From NCBI GenBank assembly GCA_963082975.1, contig OY720345.1, forward strand, positions 8,644,491-8,708,490: a stretch of DNA of 64,000 bases, written 5' to 3'. Numbering within the stretch: position 1 is the first letter of the stretch; every line of letters starts with the position of its first letter. The notes below the pieces were generated by a model, which saw only the letters and a list, made by a program, of their open reading frames with translations, had not been told where the DNA came from and did no database searches. This stretch comes from Labia minor. Its lineage: Eukaryota; Arthropoda; Insecta; Dermaptera; Spongiphoridae. Of this stretch, positions 1 to 11,022 are shown piece after piece. The translations under genes and the position numbers were made by a program.

Positions 1-645
1 TAATCTTTTTAATTTATTTCTTTATAAAGGTTATTATTCATTATGATTGAATTTTCAAGATTTAAATTACAAATATAATTCTACTGATAGAGAAAAAAAA
101 AGGAAATGAAATATGGAAAAAACGTGAGAAAAAATAAAGTAGATGAGAAATATGCTACTTGAATATTGAAAGTGAATTAAGAACCATCCGTGAATGTTAA
201 ACTAAAGATGGAATGAGGTGGATTGAGTGGGTAGATAGAGTAAAAAAAATGAGTTACCTTGATTATATTTAAAGAATGAATGGGAAGGTGGAGGAAAATA
301 TTTGTTTAAACAGATAATAATATGAGGAAAAATATTAACATTATTTTTTTTTTCCTATAGTATTATAATATAAAGATGAATTAAAGCATATTTTTATTTT
401 TGTACTTTATATAAAGAGAAGAAAAATGAGAGAGAAAAAGAGACAATAAAAGAATAAATAATTAAATGAACAAATGGAATGGATATGGTAACAATTTTAT
501 AAATTAGTCAGAGACACTTTGCTTTTAATATTTTCTATTAGAAGAAAGAAACAAAAAAATTCTTTTTTTCTCATAAATAAAATTAAGTTGTAATTTTGAC
601 AAATATTCAAATTTCGTCAGTTCATAAATACGAGGTACATATAGA
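1..645. other. AT-rich intergenic sequence
   Basis: Low-complexity AT-rich DNA with short A and T tracts. I see no open frame of note, no repeat copy found elsewhere in the window and no RNA gene. Confidence 0.7.
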
Positions 646-873
646 GGCCTTCAGCCCACATTGTTCACTTTTTTGCTTTTATGTCTTAACATTATCCTCG
701 TAACTTGTATTTTAAAATGCCGTAGTAGCCTAAGCAACCTTCTCGTTTTTATCGCTAGATTTCAGCACATGTACTACTCTGGATTTCATGATTTAATAGA
801 AATCTAAAACTCCAAACCACATCAAAGCAAAAAAGTGATAAATATGGGTTAGGCCGTTCTGGCGCTGAAGGCA
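646..873. mobile_element. small TIR element (MITE), superfamily unknown
   Basis: The left end (GCCTTCAGC, then TCACTTTTTTGCTTTTATGT) recurs as the reverse complement at the right end (CACATCAAAGCAAAAAAGTGA, then GCTGAAGGC). The right arm has about 15 extra bases between the two matching blocks. This gives arms of roughly 45-55 bp around a 130-bp unique core with no coding capacity. No target-site duplication is obvious. A non-autonomous DNA transposon is the simplest reading. I cannot assign a superfamily, and no second copy lies in the window. Confidence 0.55.
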
Positions 874-1184
874 TCATATAACAGTACCTTCTCTTCCTCG
901 GTTAAAATACTGTTAACACTTTCATATAATCAACACAACAATATTTGTACTTTAACAATTCATATAATTTCCAGAATGTAACCTAAAGAACTGTTATCAA
1001 ATAAAGGTCCTCCTATGTCTTAGAATGGATGTGGAAAAACAATATTTCAAATAATATATACAATCTGATGATCACAATGGTATAGATAGGGTTGAATGAG
1101 AAAGCCAACTCAGTAAAAAAAAATACAGATCAGAATCGAAATCGTAAGATCTACATTTAAAATATGTATCGAATTCTGTCTACC
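874..1184. other. unassigned intergenic sequence
   Basis: AT-rich, with no recognisable gene or repeat copy. Confidence 0.6.
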
Positions 1185-1612
1185 ATCTCTTCTCTTCTTC
1201 GTCGCTTTCTTCTTATCAGAAGTTGCGTGGATTTAACTCCATGGTCCCACAATTTTTATTTTGTGGAGCATCCTTCTCCCTCTGGAGCGATCGTGAGCCT
1301 CCACAATAGCCTTCCGAGACCAGAGCCAACACCTTCTCCTATTTGATCGGTCCATCTGGCCGGTGATCTGCCCCGTCTTCGTCAATCCTCCACTTTTCCT
1401 TGAATCACGATCCGTTCAAATCCATCATTGGCGCGGGTAAGATGGCCAAAATATCTCATGACCCTTGTGAGCACAATACTTGATAGCTGCAGATCAGCCA
1501 CTACCTCACCTTCGTTTGACGCGCTGTCCATGGGACTCGTAACATCAGCATCACAGCCACCATTGTTGGTTGTCATGGATCCGAGATATATGAAGTGAAC
1601 AATCACATTGTA
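1185..1612 (-). mobile_element. non-LTR retrotransposon fragment, C-terminal end of the reverse-transcriptase ORF
   Basis: Read on the minus strand from about 1606, the conceptual protein starts with YLGSMTTNNGGCDAD. It then jumps to VMRYFGHLTRANDGFERIVI and, in a second frame, to RRGRSPARWTDQI followed by RLLWRLTIAPE. These are hallmark blocks of the region after the reverse-transcriptase domain in many arthropod LINEs (YLGS, the RYFGH-TR block, GRSP-RW-DQI). Roughly 100 residues are missing between the first two blocks, and the frame changes once. The 3' end runs into an AAG-rich tail (GATAAGAAGAAAG). It is dead and heavily 5'-truncated. The clade is uncertain. Confidence 0.75.
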
Positions 1613-1756
1613 ATCCCCGATTTTCTAGACGTTAGCCATATTGTTATTAGCACGGTTGACAATCATATTTTTTTTGTTTTACTTTGATTGATCTTTAACC
1701 CAAACTCTTCACTTACTCTTTCAACTTTCCCAAGTATTATACCCACAATATTTGGC

Positions 1757-1799
<43 letters not shown>

Positions 1800-2820
1800 T
1801 CTAACTCTCTATTGTATCGTTGTCTCTTCATTTCCAGGTGTCAGCATCGAATTTAAGACCAAATATCCTCCCCACGTATTCTCTTCACTTCTTCTTTTCT
1901 TCTTCTTCTTCTTCTTCTTCTTTACACTTCATTTTTAACTTCTTTAGTGAACAACAGGTTGTATCAAGGTGTTGTAAATAAGTAAGTAGCTTTAGATTTG
2001 TTGACAAACTACGATGATTTCAATATATAATCCAACATCTGATAAATCTATCTACCTGTTTGCAACCGTGCATCAATGTCGTTAGATCTATTATTTGAGA
2101 ACAGAGTCCAAATATTTGAATTTTTTTTTTATTCTCAATTTTGGGTTTATCTTTAGATGATGTACACACAAGAATTTCATCAAAGAATTATGTTTTCTTT
2201 CATTTATTTGTAAACTTGTAACTTTTTCAGTATGTTTTTCTATAATATGCACATAGTTTACTTACTATATTCATTTTGCTGCTTTATTATCCAGAAAGAA
2301 ACCTGTTGTATCAAACTGAATGTTAAATAATATTGGTTAGAGTAGAGAACACACCTACTTCTTTTAATTCATTATCAGATATAATTCTAGATATATTTCA
2401 CTTTTTTGATTTCTAAATTTAATCTTTCTGTTATTTTTGTGTATACTTGAATAGAGACTTGATAATTTTTTTTTTTTTTTTGTTTAACATCTCCACTCAT
2501 ATTATTAATATTTTGTAATTTCAATATCCTATGTGATATTTATTAATCACATTTTAAAATACATGTAAAAGTTATTTAAATTAACAAAAAAAAAAAATTT
2601 AGTTGATAATTATTTATTACAACAACATATTACACTTTATATATATCGCATTAAAATAAAACAAAATAAATAAATAAAGATAGAAAAGATAGAAATTACA
2701 CAATTCATAAAGAGAAATTCTAATATAAGAAAGCTAAGTTAAAAACAAAACCATTTTTAATCCAACTTTTATTTGAGCTTGTAAAAATAAAAAAAAAAAA
2801 CCTTAATATCAGGCATTTTA
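1613..2820. other. AT-rich intergenic sequence with simple repeats
   Basis: Contains a (TA)n run at about 1761-1797, a (CTT)n tract at about 1889-1922 and several poly-T or poly-A runs. The (CTT)n tract could be another minus-strand retroelement tail. Otherwise nothing is recognised. Confidence 0.6.
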
Positions 2821-2840
2821 AAATTTATTCGCGTTTCCTT

Positions 2841-2921
2841 ATGACGACGGCTGTAGAGGAAAACTACAAGCGCTTGCTCAGGAAGAACTCTCGTTCACAG
2901 ATGCGCAATTTCCGGTTTTGA
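2841..2921 (+). CDS. short ORF in a less AT-rich island, possible exon or leader peptide
   Basis: An ATG opens a 26-codon frame reading MTTAVEENYKRLLRKNSR and then SQMRNFRF before a TGA. The stretch contains several CpG dinucleotides and mixed codons, unlike the AT-rich surroundings. A C/T-rich, equally non-repetitive block follows to about 3235. I do not recognise the peptide. It could be a small exon, an upstream ORF in a 5' leader, or chance. No copy is seen elsewhere in the window, so it is not obviously a repeat. Confidence 0.25.
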   Translation: MTTAVEENYKRLLRKNSRSQMRNFRF

Positions 2922-3240
2922 TAAGGATGTTTATTCCCACTTTCTCTCTCTCTCTCTCTTTTTGGGTAGGAAAAGGGAGCAGCAAAACAGTCTACATACA
3001 CGAGTTTTGCTATCTTTTTCACTCGTCATTCTCAATCCTTTCATTCCCTTCTGTAAGACCTCCCCTATATTCTATCTCATCATCTTGCCTCGAGCTCCTT
3101 TTTTGGCCCGTCAAAGTCCCACCACCAATTCTCATCCTCTCATTTCCCTCTTTTATTCGTCTCCCGTACAATCTCGTTTACGTTCTAACAAGTGTAGTTG
3201 TTACGCAAATTGAAAAGACTCGCTACAACTATTAACTTCT
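2922..3240. other. pyrimidine-rich non-repetitive block
   Basis: A C/T-rich stretch containing (CT)n at about 2943-2959 and a donor-like TCT-GTAAGA at about 3051. It has no stable long frame with recognisable similarity. With 2841-2921 it forms one of the few higher-complexity islands, possibly a promoter/5' leader or conserved non-coding sequence. Confidence 0.3.
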
Positions 3241-4034
3241 TAGAGAAAAAAATAAAAATCTTTTTTTTTTTTTTTTTTGATTTTAATATTTTGAAATATT
3301 TTTTATCTAAATTAAATTTCTTTTTAAATTCAATAGAGGGTAAAATTTTATTCATTCACATGATTCTTTATATATATATATATATATATGGTAGTTATGT
3401 ATATAATACGAGTGAATGAATGAAAAAAAAATTGTAATACCTTATTATATATATATAATATATATATATATAGGTATTTCATATTTAAAATAGAAGTATG
3501 TATATGTACATTGGAATCGATGCAAGAACATGAAAAAGAAGCATTCAATAGGAACTAATAAAACGTTTATATAGGATAAAAGGAATGGATGGATGGATGC
3601 TGGAGTGGTTTAAACATCGTAAAAGGATATACTATATAATATTTATAAGTATAAAGGTACATGCCTTTTAATCTATTTCAGATAATATTGCAAAAACCAA
3701 TTTCAATTGACATTATAGGTGAGTATATATAAAAAATTTATTTAAAATTTTAACAACAGAAATATGTTCTATCCTTCTCTCGACTGATAACAGAGCTCAA
3801 AAACAAATTGATGTTTAAAATTAAGATGTTATTGTGTGTGTTATGTTAGCAATTTTTTTTTTTTTTTTTTTTGATATAATCGGCTAACTGAAATTGTCAC
3901 AATTTATACGTCATTGATTTTAAATTTTTTTTTTTGAAGAATTTTCAAAATCACTCCCTCTAATAATACCTAAATGAATGAAAATAAACTATTTTTGAAT
4001 AATTAATCTTCTGGAGATAATTTTTAAAAACATT
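3241..4034. other. AT-rich intergenic sequence
   Basis: Poly-T and poly-A tracts, (TA)n runs at about 3371-3389 and 3446-3472, and a short (GGAT)n at about 3582-3598. Nothing else is recognised. Confidence 0.65.
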
Positions 4035-4642
4035 AACTGGAGTGTCTCCACTCGAATATCTCGCAAATTTGAATTGGATTAATTAATTAACACATATATT
4101 ATATTTAAATTAAATTTAATTAATTATAAATTATAAATTAAAATTAATAAATAATATTTATTAAATCAGCGCATGTTTGGTTCTTTGTTGATGGCACCAC
4201 GTCACGTGTTGGCGCGTGATTTGCAGTGTTAAAAATTTAATTCCGGTACTTTCAGTTATTCAATCAAGCTGAAATTCTATATATAGCAGTTTTATACAAT
4301 TATTAATCGTGTGAAAAATTATCAAACATATATCTTTATTTTTACGGTCACTTTAGAAGAAAAAAAATCAAAACGTTGTAGGTAATGACCATGTTCCTGT
4401 TGAGCTTCTTTTCTCAAAAGTTGATAGAAAACTACAAATTTTGAATAAAACCTGTGTACCAAATTTCATTATTCTAGCTCAAACAGTTTTGCGTAATCTT
4501 GTCTACATACATACACACACAGACATTTTTCTTAACCTCTTAGTGAAAATGATTCAGGAACCTTCAAAACCTTAAAAACATCAAAATCTCAACATCGAAA
4601 ATTTTCGTGATCGCAATACTAACTCTGGCGAGATAGTAAAAA
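4035..4642 (+). mobile_element. Helentron-like non-autonomous element, family A copy 1
   Basis: It begins CTGGAGTGTCTCC, which folds as a small hairpin (GGAG/CTCC). A short motif ATATCTCGC lies just inside the left end and its inverted partner GCGAGATAGT lies at the right end. Internal landmarks in order are GGCACCACGTCACGTG, a TATA-like CTATATATAGCAG, the ACCAAATTTCAT block, a (CA)n-type microsatellite and GAAAATTTTCGTGATCGC. Four other copies occur at 14144, 44311, 53692 and 57306. Terminal hairpin, subterminal inverted repeats, internal microsatellite and lack of clear target duplication match Helentron/DINE-1-like (HINE) architecture. The strand given is reading direction from the hairpin. 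In published Helentrons the hairpin lies at the 3' end, so the formal orientation may be opposite. Confidence 0.7.
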
Positions 4643-5586
4643 ATAAAGTGCAAAAAGTAAATACTTAATTGAAAAATCTATTTTTCACATTTTTACAGAG
4701 AAATATATATTTATATCGTGTATATAAGTATATCATAGATTATTTAAGAATTCTATTTAATTTAAAGCAAGAGATATTTGTGACATATATTCTATATATA
4801 TATATATATATATTCATATATATATGTGTGTGTAAGGAAGAGTAAATATGATAGTTAATCTATTGAAAAGTCTCTCTACATTTTCCCTGACAGATTGGAG
4901 ATTATAATAAATAAGTCGAATTTAAATTAAATAAATCCAAGTAGAAGCATTGGGATCCATAGAGAGTTCCATTTGCGAATCTAATTTGGTTGTCATAAGG
5001 AAAAAGATGTCAGCACATTAATATATATTAATAGTAGAAATTCCCAGCACTCATATCAAAATGTGTGTGTATTCATACTTCCGAAATACATTTCAACTAA
5101 TGCTAAGTACAGATCCATTATATACGTTAGTATATAATAATAGTTCTAATCAAGTGAATGTTAATATATTGTTTGTCTTTATCTAGAAAATGTGCTTTCA
5201 TTATTACAGATAGAAAGAGAATGAATACTAACGACACACAATAAAGGGAAAAAAAATAATTATCTTGTCATTTCCTCTCTTAGCTCCCTCTTCCTCCTTG
5301 CATACATTATTATTATTAATTTAATTTTTACCGGAAAAAGATCATTCTGAAACCAATGAAAAGGGTTGGAAATAACAATTTTCAATGAAGATTGTATTTG
5401 TTAATGTTCTATAAATAGTAGTATTTTCATTTTGTATTTAATATTAATAAAAATATAAAATGTGTTTAAATCGATAGTGACTCTTTTGGATCTATATAAT
5501 CAACTGATTTTAATTATATACAATTATGAGAATACAATTTTCAGCAACTCTCTATCTAATATGTATCTATTATCTACCTAATATTT
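4643..5586. other. AT-rich intergenic sequence
   Basis: (TA)n at about 4792-4812 and scattered short repeats. No gene or repeat copy is recognised. Confidence 0.65.
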
Positions 5587-5847
5587 GAGGCAGCTAGCCG
5601 AGAGTGTAGCGTAGCAATTTTCTACACAAGAAGTCGGCGTTCGATTCCAACTAAGAATAAATTTTTCTAATAAAATTCAGTTTAACATCAACTGCCTCCG
5701 GTTCCAGGAACTGTCAGTTCCTGATACTATACTTGCGGAAGGAAACCACCGCATTAACATTCCCAAGAAGCAGCTTCTAAGGCTATCTGAGTCATGATGA
5801 TAGCCGATAGAACTCCGAAAAGGAGACGGCACTTTAAAAAGAAGAAA
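5587..5847 (+). mobile_element. tRNA-derived SINE, copy 1
   Basis: The head carries RNA polymerase III boxes: an A-box-like TAGCCGAGAGTG and a B box GTTCGATTCC about 45 bases later. A body follows containing GAAACCACCGCATTAACATT and GAGTCATGATGATAGCCGAT. The tail runs through GGAGACGGCAC into an A/AAG-rich end. A second, clearly homologous copy lies at 59710-59983. A degenerate flanking match (CTACCTAATATTT before, CTAACTAATAATA after) may be the target-site duplication. SINEs are non-coding and are mobilised by LINE machinery. Confidence 0.8.
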
Positions 5848-6394
5848 ATCTAACTAATAATACTATTAATAAATAAATAATATAAATCAAACTATATAAA
5901 AAAAAACATTTAATTTTTTTCTTTAATTTAGTAGCGGTATAATATAATATAATATATATTAGTTATATTTATTTAATTATAGAGAGATGAATTAGAATTG
6001 TATTATATATTTGCCCCTAAATATAAAATACATTTATGTATATATATATATATATAAGTATATATGTTATAATAGAATAATAATAATAATAATAATAATA
6101 TTAATCCTCATTTATGATGAATTACAATTCTAAAATCTATTTAATATACAAGATATTTAAACACATAGATATACACCAGAGTTTATATAAAATAATAACA
6201 CAAACATTGACATTTTATATAAAAATAAAATAAATAAATTTTCTATCTTCTGAATTAATTGTTCCATAATTATAAATATTAAATTTACTATGGTTTAAAT
6301 GTTACAAATAAAATATTTAAAATATTTTTATATAATTTTTTTATTAATATATTTTAAATGAATTTTTTTAGGATTTTTGTGATAAATTTAATAT
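5848..6394. other. AT-rich intergenic sequence with simple repeats
   Basis: (TAA)n at about 6079-6101 and (TA)n at about 6041-6056. Nothing else is recognised. Confidence 0.65.
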
Positions 6395-6790
6395 AGGATC
6401 TAGGATCTACGATCTACGATCTAGATAGGATCCAGGGAATCTAGTGCATCTGGGCATAGTTCTGGCTTTCTACTATTTAAATTTGCTTATTTGAGTCTTC
6501 TTTTCATTGTATGCGAGTTAATTTTTGTTTTGTTAATTTCATAAAGTTCATTCCGTAGTTCTTCGCTGATTGTAGTTCTGTAGCTCAATGCAGAGAGGTA
6601 AAGAAATCGGTTATCTTTAGGGGTAGTCCCCCTGGCCTATTAAAGTCTGAACCTATTTCATGGAAACCTTTTTAAAGGGGTCCGTCCATATTGGTTGTGT
6701 GAATCTTGTGATGACCAAGTTTTCTAGCCACTTCCCGTTGAAAATTCTCTCCTTCTAATAATGTATAACCCCAAACAGTTTCCATTTCTC
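6395..6790 (-). mobile_element. Tc1-like transposase fragment (N-terminal DNA-binding region)
   Basis: On the minus strand, one frame reads LLEGENFQREVARKLGHH, a good match to the first helix-turn-helix of Tc1-type transposases. A second frame reads TTPKDNRFLYLSALSY, then RTTISEELRNELYEI and INSHTMKRRLK, followed after a stop by ANLNSRKPELCP. This is the second DNA-binding region that normally ends in TV-RRL...A-L..R.P. At least one frameshift and two in-frame stops break it. The catalytic DDE region is absent. A short tandem GATCTAC-type repeat abuts the truncated end at about 6398-6430. An old, immobile relic. Confidence 0.75.
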
Positions 6791-7186
6791 TTAAATTAGA
6801 CATTATGTGCAAAATGTCAATAATCTTTCAATTACATAAAGCTAAGAAATAATAAAGGAATTAAAATAAAACAGTCTCGAGGACAGAGGTGTAGAATTGA
6901 ACGATGTTTTTTATTTTATTAAATAAATAATTAAATAAATGTAATGTTGCAAATTGATAGTTTATATTGTTTATATCAGTATTTTTGTGTTGTTTTTTAC
7001 GAGAGAATGTCAATAAGTCCGTGACTTTTTGAATGATTAAAAAATTATTTCATTTTTAATCATTATACAAAATTACATGGGGAAGGTTCTTAGACAGGTT
7101 TCGTTCCAAAAATATGTTTGTTTTTTTTAATTAGAAATTCAATTAATTCAATTAAAATATATTTGAAAAAAATAAGTTTTAAATAA
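6791..7186. other. AT-rich intergenic sequence
   Basis: No recognisable feature. Confidence 0.6.
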
Positions 7187-7213
7187 CAAGACCTCGGCCT
7201 CCCTACCCCAATC

Positions 7214-7357
7214 ATGAAGGGCCTTTCAACCTATCCCCTAAGCCGAATGTGGTTTAAACAAACCTATCACGATGTGGGGGAAAAACACAAGGAAGTCATG
7301 ACAGAGAGGACTCTTTTTGCACCAGATAAGACGAAAGAATCCAACAGAAAATATTGA
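7214..7357 (+). CDS. 47-codon ORF in a higher-complexity island, unrecognised
   Basis: From the ATG the frame reads MKGLSTYPLSRMWFKQTYHD, later EVMTERTLFAPDKTKE, ending in SNRKY-stop. It is open eight codons further upstream. The island continues with balanced composition to about 7510 (including GGGCACTGTATGGTTTGCC) in other frames. The block has no copy elsewhere in the window. It may be the relic of a transposon or retroelement ORF, or an exon. I cannot identify the family. Confidence 0.25.
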   Translation: MKGLSTYPLSRMWFKQTYHDVGEKHKEVMTERTLFAPDKTKESNRKY

Positions 7358-7510
7358 ATACTGTGATGCTCTCTTGAACAATAAATACTCTTCTCATCTT
7401 GGAAGAGAAAATTATATCTTTAACAGGCAACAAGTGGGCACTGTATGGTTTGCCAGAACCGCTGGATTATCAACCTGAATTGACAAGTAAGGATGTCTTG
7501 CCCAAAGACG

Positions 7511-8620
7511 TGATGAGCAGACATTGTATGTAAAAATAAACGAGAGTAGATAAGATAGAGATAGGATGTCTAAGAAATGTGGTTAATTTGTCAAAAAAAT
7601 TTTACATTTATGTAAGAAGTTCACCGAGTCAGCTACATATGGTAGTATGTAGTTGTAGTATAAGAACATATTATAAATTATTTTTTTTTTTTTTTTTAAT
7701 TTTTTGTTTATTTTGAATTTGAATTAAAAATAATTAAATAAATAAAAATCTGGTATTCAGGATCACAATATGTTATAAAATTAGAGAATCCTATTTAGGG
7801 AGTGAATTGAAAGAGAGAGGGAGAGAGAGAGGGGAGAGGAGAGAATGAGAGTGTGTGGGTGTTAGAGAGAGAGAGAGAGAGAGGAGTAGAGTAGAGTAGA
7901 TAGATAAGGCTGTTTACAACACATACACCATCCTCTCTGCTTGTATAACCGTATCAAAGCCGGATATTCACTCCTCCTCCCCTACCTAAAATGAAGCGGG
8001 CTTCCGGAACGATCATGGCATTTAAATTGCAAACAAAATACTATATAAACTCAGTGTGCATATTAAATTGTTTCAACAAACAACCCCCCTGGAATATATA
8101 TATATATATATATCCAGGGGAGTTTACATATATATATATATATATATATATGCATACATTCACATACAAAATAAAAATAAACAATTTTTTTCTCCTTTCT
8201 AAGTTAATATTCCATTTTCAATATATGTATAGTATTAAAATAGTATTTGGATGCAAAAAATGTATGGGTTGAATGAATACACAATTAATTATAAATGGAA
8301 ATTTTGGTGAGACAGTAACGAGGGGAAGAAAGGAAGCAAACGAGAGAGAGAGAGAGAGACAAACATCATCCCTCTCTCTTCTTTACAAATACTCTCACTA
8401 TTTTCGCACTTGCAAAATGTCACAATTCAGTTTGTTCCTCGAACAATTGACATTTTCTGTAGAATTGAACGAATTTAAACTTATATTAAGCATTTAATTA
8501 ATTAGAAAATAACGAGGGTGAAAGATTTTTTTTTTTTAGAAAAAAAACAAAAAAAAAAACTAAGAGAGAAACATTTAAAAAAAATAGACCATCACATCAA
8601 TTTTATTTTATTATAAAATA
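7511..8620. other. AT-rich sequence with purine repeats
   Basis: Contains GA-rich repeats at about 7808-7885 and (GA)n at about 8342-8358, poly-T at 7681-7697, and the hairpin listed separately. The open frames here (for example 7991-8272) translate the TA repeats and look spurious. Confidence 0.6.
8086..8120. repeat. AT hairpin clamped by a GC stem
   Basis: CCCCTGG, then an alternating AT/TA run, then CCAGGGG. The 7-bp GC-rich ends are exact reverse complements and the interior is self-complementary. The whole 35 bp can therefore extrude as a near-perfect hairpin or cruciform. AACCC and AGTTT flanks extend it weakly. Confidence 0.8.
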
Positions 8621-9244
8621 AGTTGACCTGTGGGCAGGTCCGAACCGACCGACGGTTTGAAGTAAATTAATTTCCAGCTACAGAAACAATTTCAAATAAT
8701 TTAAATATATCTATTAATGTAATAAAAAACAGATAGGCATAGAACATAAATATTTTTAATTTTATTTTATTTATAATATATATGTAAGACCAGGCTGTGA
8801 CGTCATGAATGGCTGGATGACGTCATATAATCTTAAATTAAGAAAAAACTAATGAAGATGATTTTTCCCGAGGATAAAACACAATACAAACTGCATAATT
8901 TGTGGAGATAAATAAAAAAATCTCCTCATGTGAAATTTGGTGTGAAAATAACTCTTCCCTTCCTATCGTTGATCGGTAATACTACCACTTCCGGTTTCCG
9001 GATTTGCACCAAAAGTTGATCAATTCATCCCACTGATGCATTAAGTAAATATACCAAATTTCATCAAAATCCGTTGAGCCGTTCAAGCTGTACACATCTA
9101 TACGGACGGACAGACGGACAGACATCATGCTAAAAATATTTTTTTCTGTTAACAAAATGCATGATTTTTGGAAGAATGTAAAAATCTCCACATGTGAAAT
9201 TTGGTGTGAAAACAATACCTCCCTTACTATCGTCTCTCGGTAAA
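8621..9244 (+). mobile_element. Helentron-like non-autonomous element, family B copy 1
   Basis: Begins AGTTGACCTGTGGGCAGGTC (hairpin GACCT/AGGTC), followed at once by AACCGACCGACGG. The right end is TATCGTCTCTCGGTAAA, a decayed inverted partner of CCGACCGACG. In between are paired TGACGTCAT motifs, GATTTTTCCCGAGGATAAAA, CACTTCCGGTTTCCGG, ACCAAATTTCATCAAAATCC and a (GACGGACA)n microsatellite. Other copies lie at 21238, 21908 and 29832. The minus-strand ORF across 8982-9215 is a by-product of the repeat. Confidence 0.75.
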
Positions 9245-11022
9245 TATCAAAACTAATTCATATATGGATATAATATTATATTATTATTACAAATATGTAT
9301 AATTATGTAAGATTATGATTCCTTAATTGGGTAATTTTGATGATAAATATTTCTTTAAACGCTAAATGCCTCCTCATTATTTCTAGTATTTATTAATTGT
9401 ATTATTTTTATATTCCTAATAAATTGATTTTATCTATTTTTTTAAAAATCACTTCCGATTAAACAATTCTCGATTTAGGATCAATAAAATTCGAATATAC
9501 ATAAATGTATTTCTTGTGGTGGTATGTACGGTGGTATTCTTATATATACGGGTTCGAAACCGTCCACTAATTTTGAATTATTTTATTTGATACAACATGG
9601 ATCCATTAATCAGTTGTTGATCTAAAAATGTTACAAAAAGTAAATTTAAATTATTATATATTGGCCTTTGAAACTAAAAAATAAAAAAAAAAATCAGTTT
9701 CAAAGACAAACATTTCTTCCACTTGCACATATTTACATATATTTTTAATTTTTTTTTTCTCCTATATATTTTTTTTAAAATACACTCAACGAAAAAAAAA
9801 TGAATTAGAACATTGTTCTAGTATTGAAATTTTCTATTTTAATATTGAGAATCAATCATAGGACATGTGATATTGATAAAACTAAATAAAAAATAAGGAG
9901 AAACATGATACAAAGAGACCTATTATAACGTAAAATGGATCGGGTTTCATGGTCCATGCATGTTGATGTTTAATCTAAAATTTCATAATCTAAAAACCAA
10001 ATTTCAAGTTCAAAGAAGAATGGGCATTATAATTATCCAAGAATTATAGTACAATCTGAGTATTTAATTATTGTTCTGATTTATATTTTTTTTTTCTAAA
10101 AAAAAAAAACTTTTAAGTGTTGTGATAATTAACTAATTAATTAATTAATTAATCACTATTAGTCAATTTAAATATAAAAAAAAATATTTTTTATTTTATT
10201 TTCTATTTTAACGAGAATTTTTCACGTTAATGTTTTAAAAGTTAAGTTTTTTAAATTAATTTAATTTATTATTGAAATTATTGTGTGATTATTTATTTAA
10301 TCCATCTCTTTTTCTCTCTTTTTCTATCAATCTATCTATCTATCTATCTATATTACATAGAATATTATATAAAATATACGATATATTAAAATATCCTATG
10401 ATCAACGTAATAAAATTATAAGCTGCCATATAAAATAAAATAGATAGTTGAATAACAACATATTTTGATAACCATTGGACTGAAAATAGTTATTTTTAAT
10501 TCTAAAATAGTAATATTTATTATAAAATGTATAATTTAATACGATATTAACATCTTTTATATAGGTATTTACGTTTATTTTGGCACGTAGAATAAAATTA
10601 GATATTAAAAATTATAAAAAGAGAAGATTGAAATAATTCAAAAATGTACTAAAAATATTTTAAAATAAGATTATTTTATTTTTTTTCTTAACAATTTTTC
10701 TTTAAAAAAATATTTAAATGAAAAAAGAAAGAAAAAAAGTAATCATTAATTTTGCTCATTGACTACCTACCTGTTTATTTTTTTATCCTAGCATAAAATA
10801 TTATTTATATATATTAGTATAGTAGTATAGTAGTACTATACTTATTAAGTAGTAGTGTTTTTATATTTTTTCAAGTCATAAATCTTCTAAATGTCTGTAT
10901 TCGAATATATAAATAGTATAAGTAAGTTTTTTTCTTATAATGGCAGACTATATTATATATTATAAATAAAATAGATTCTCGAAGCTTTGGTTAAGTAGGC
11001 GAAATGTTCTTCGAGAGGACAA
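9245..11022. other. AT-rich intergenic sequence
   Basis: Mostly low-complexity A/T, with (TATC)n at about 10326-10350. A lone B-box-like GGTTCGAAACC at about 9550 lacks the rest of a tRNA. From about 10975 the composition becomes less AT-rich (see 11023-11166). Confidence 0.6.

Noticed and set aside
9535-9570. Possible tRNA gene (GGTTCGAAACC)
   Set aside because: Only a B-box-like sequence is present. No acceptor stem, A box or cloverleaf can be drawn around it.
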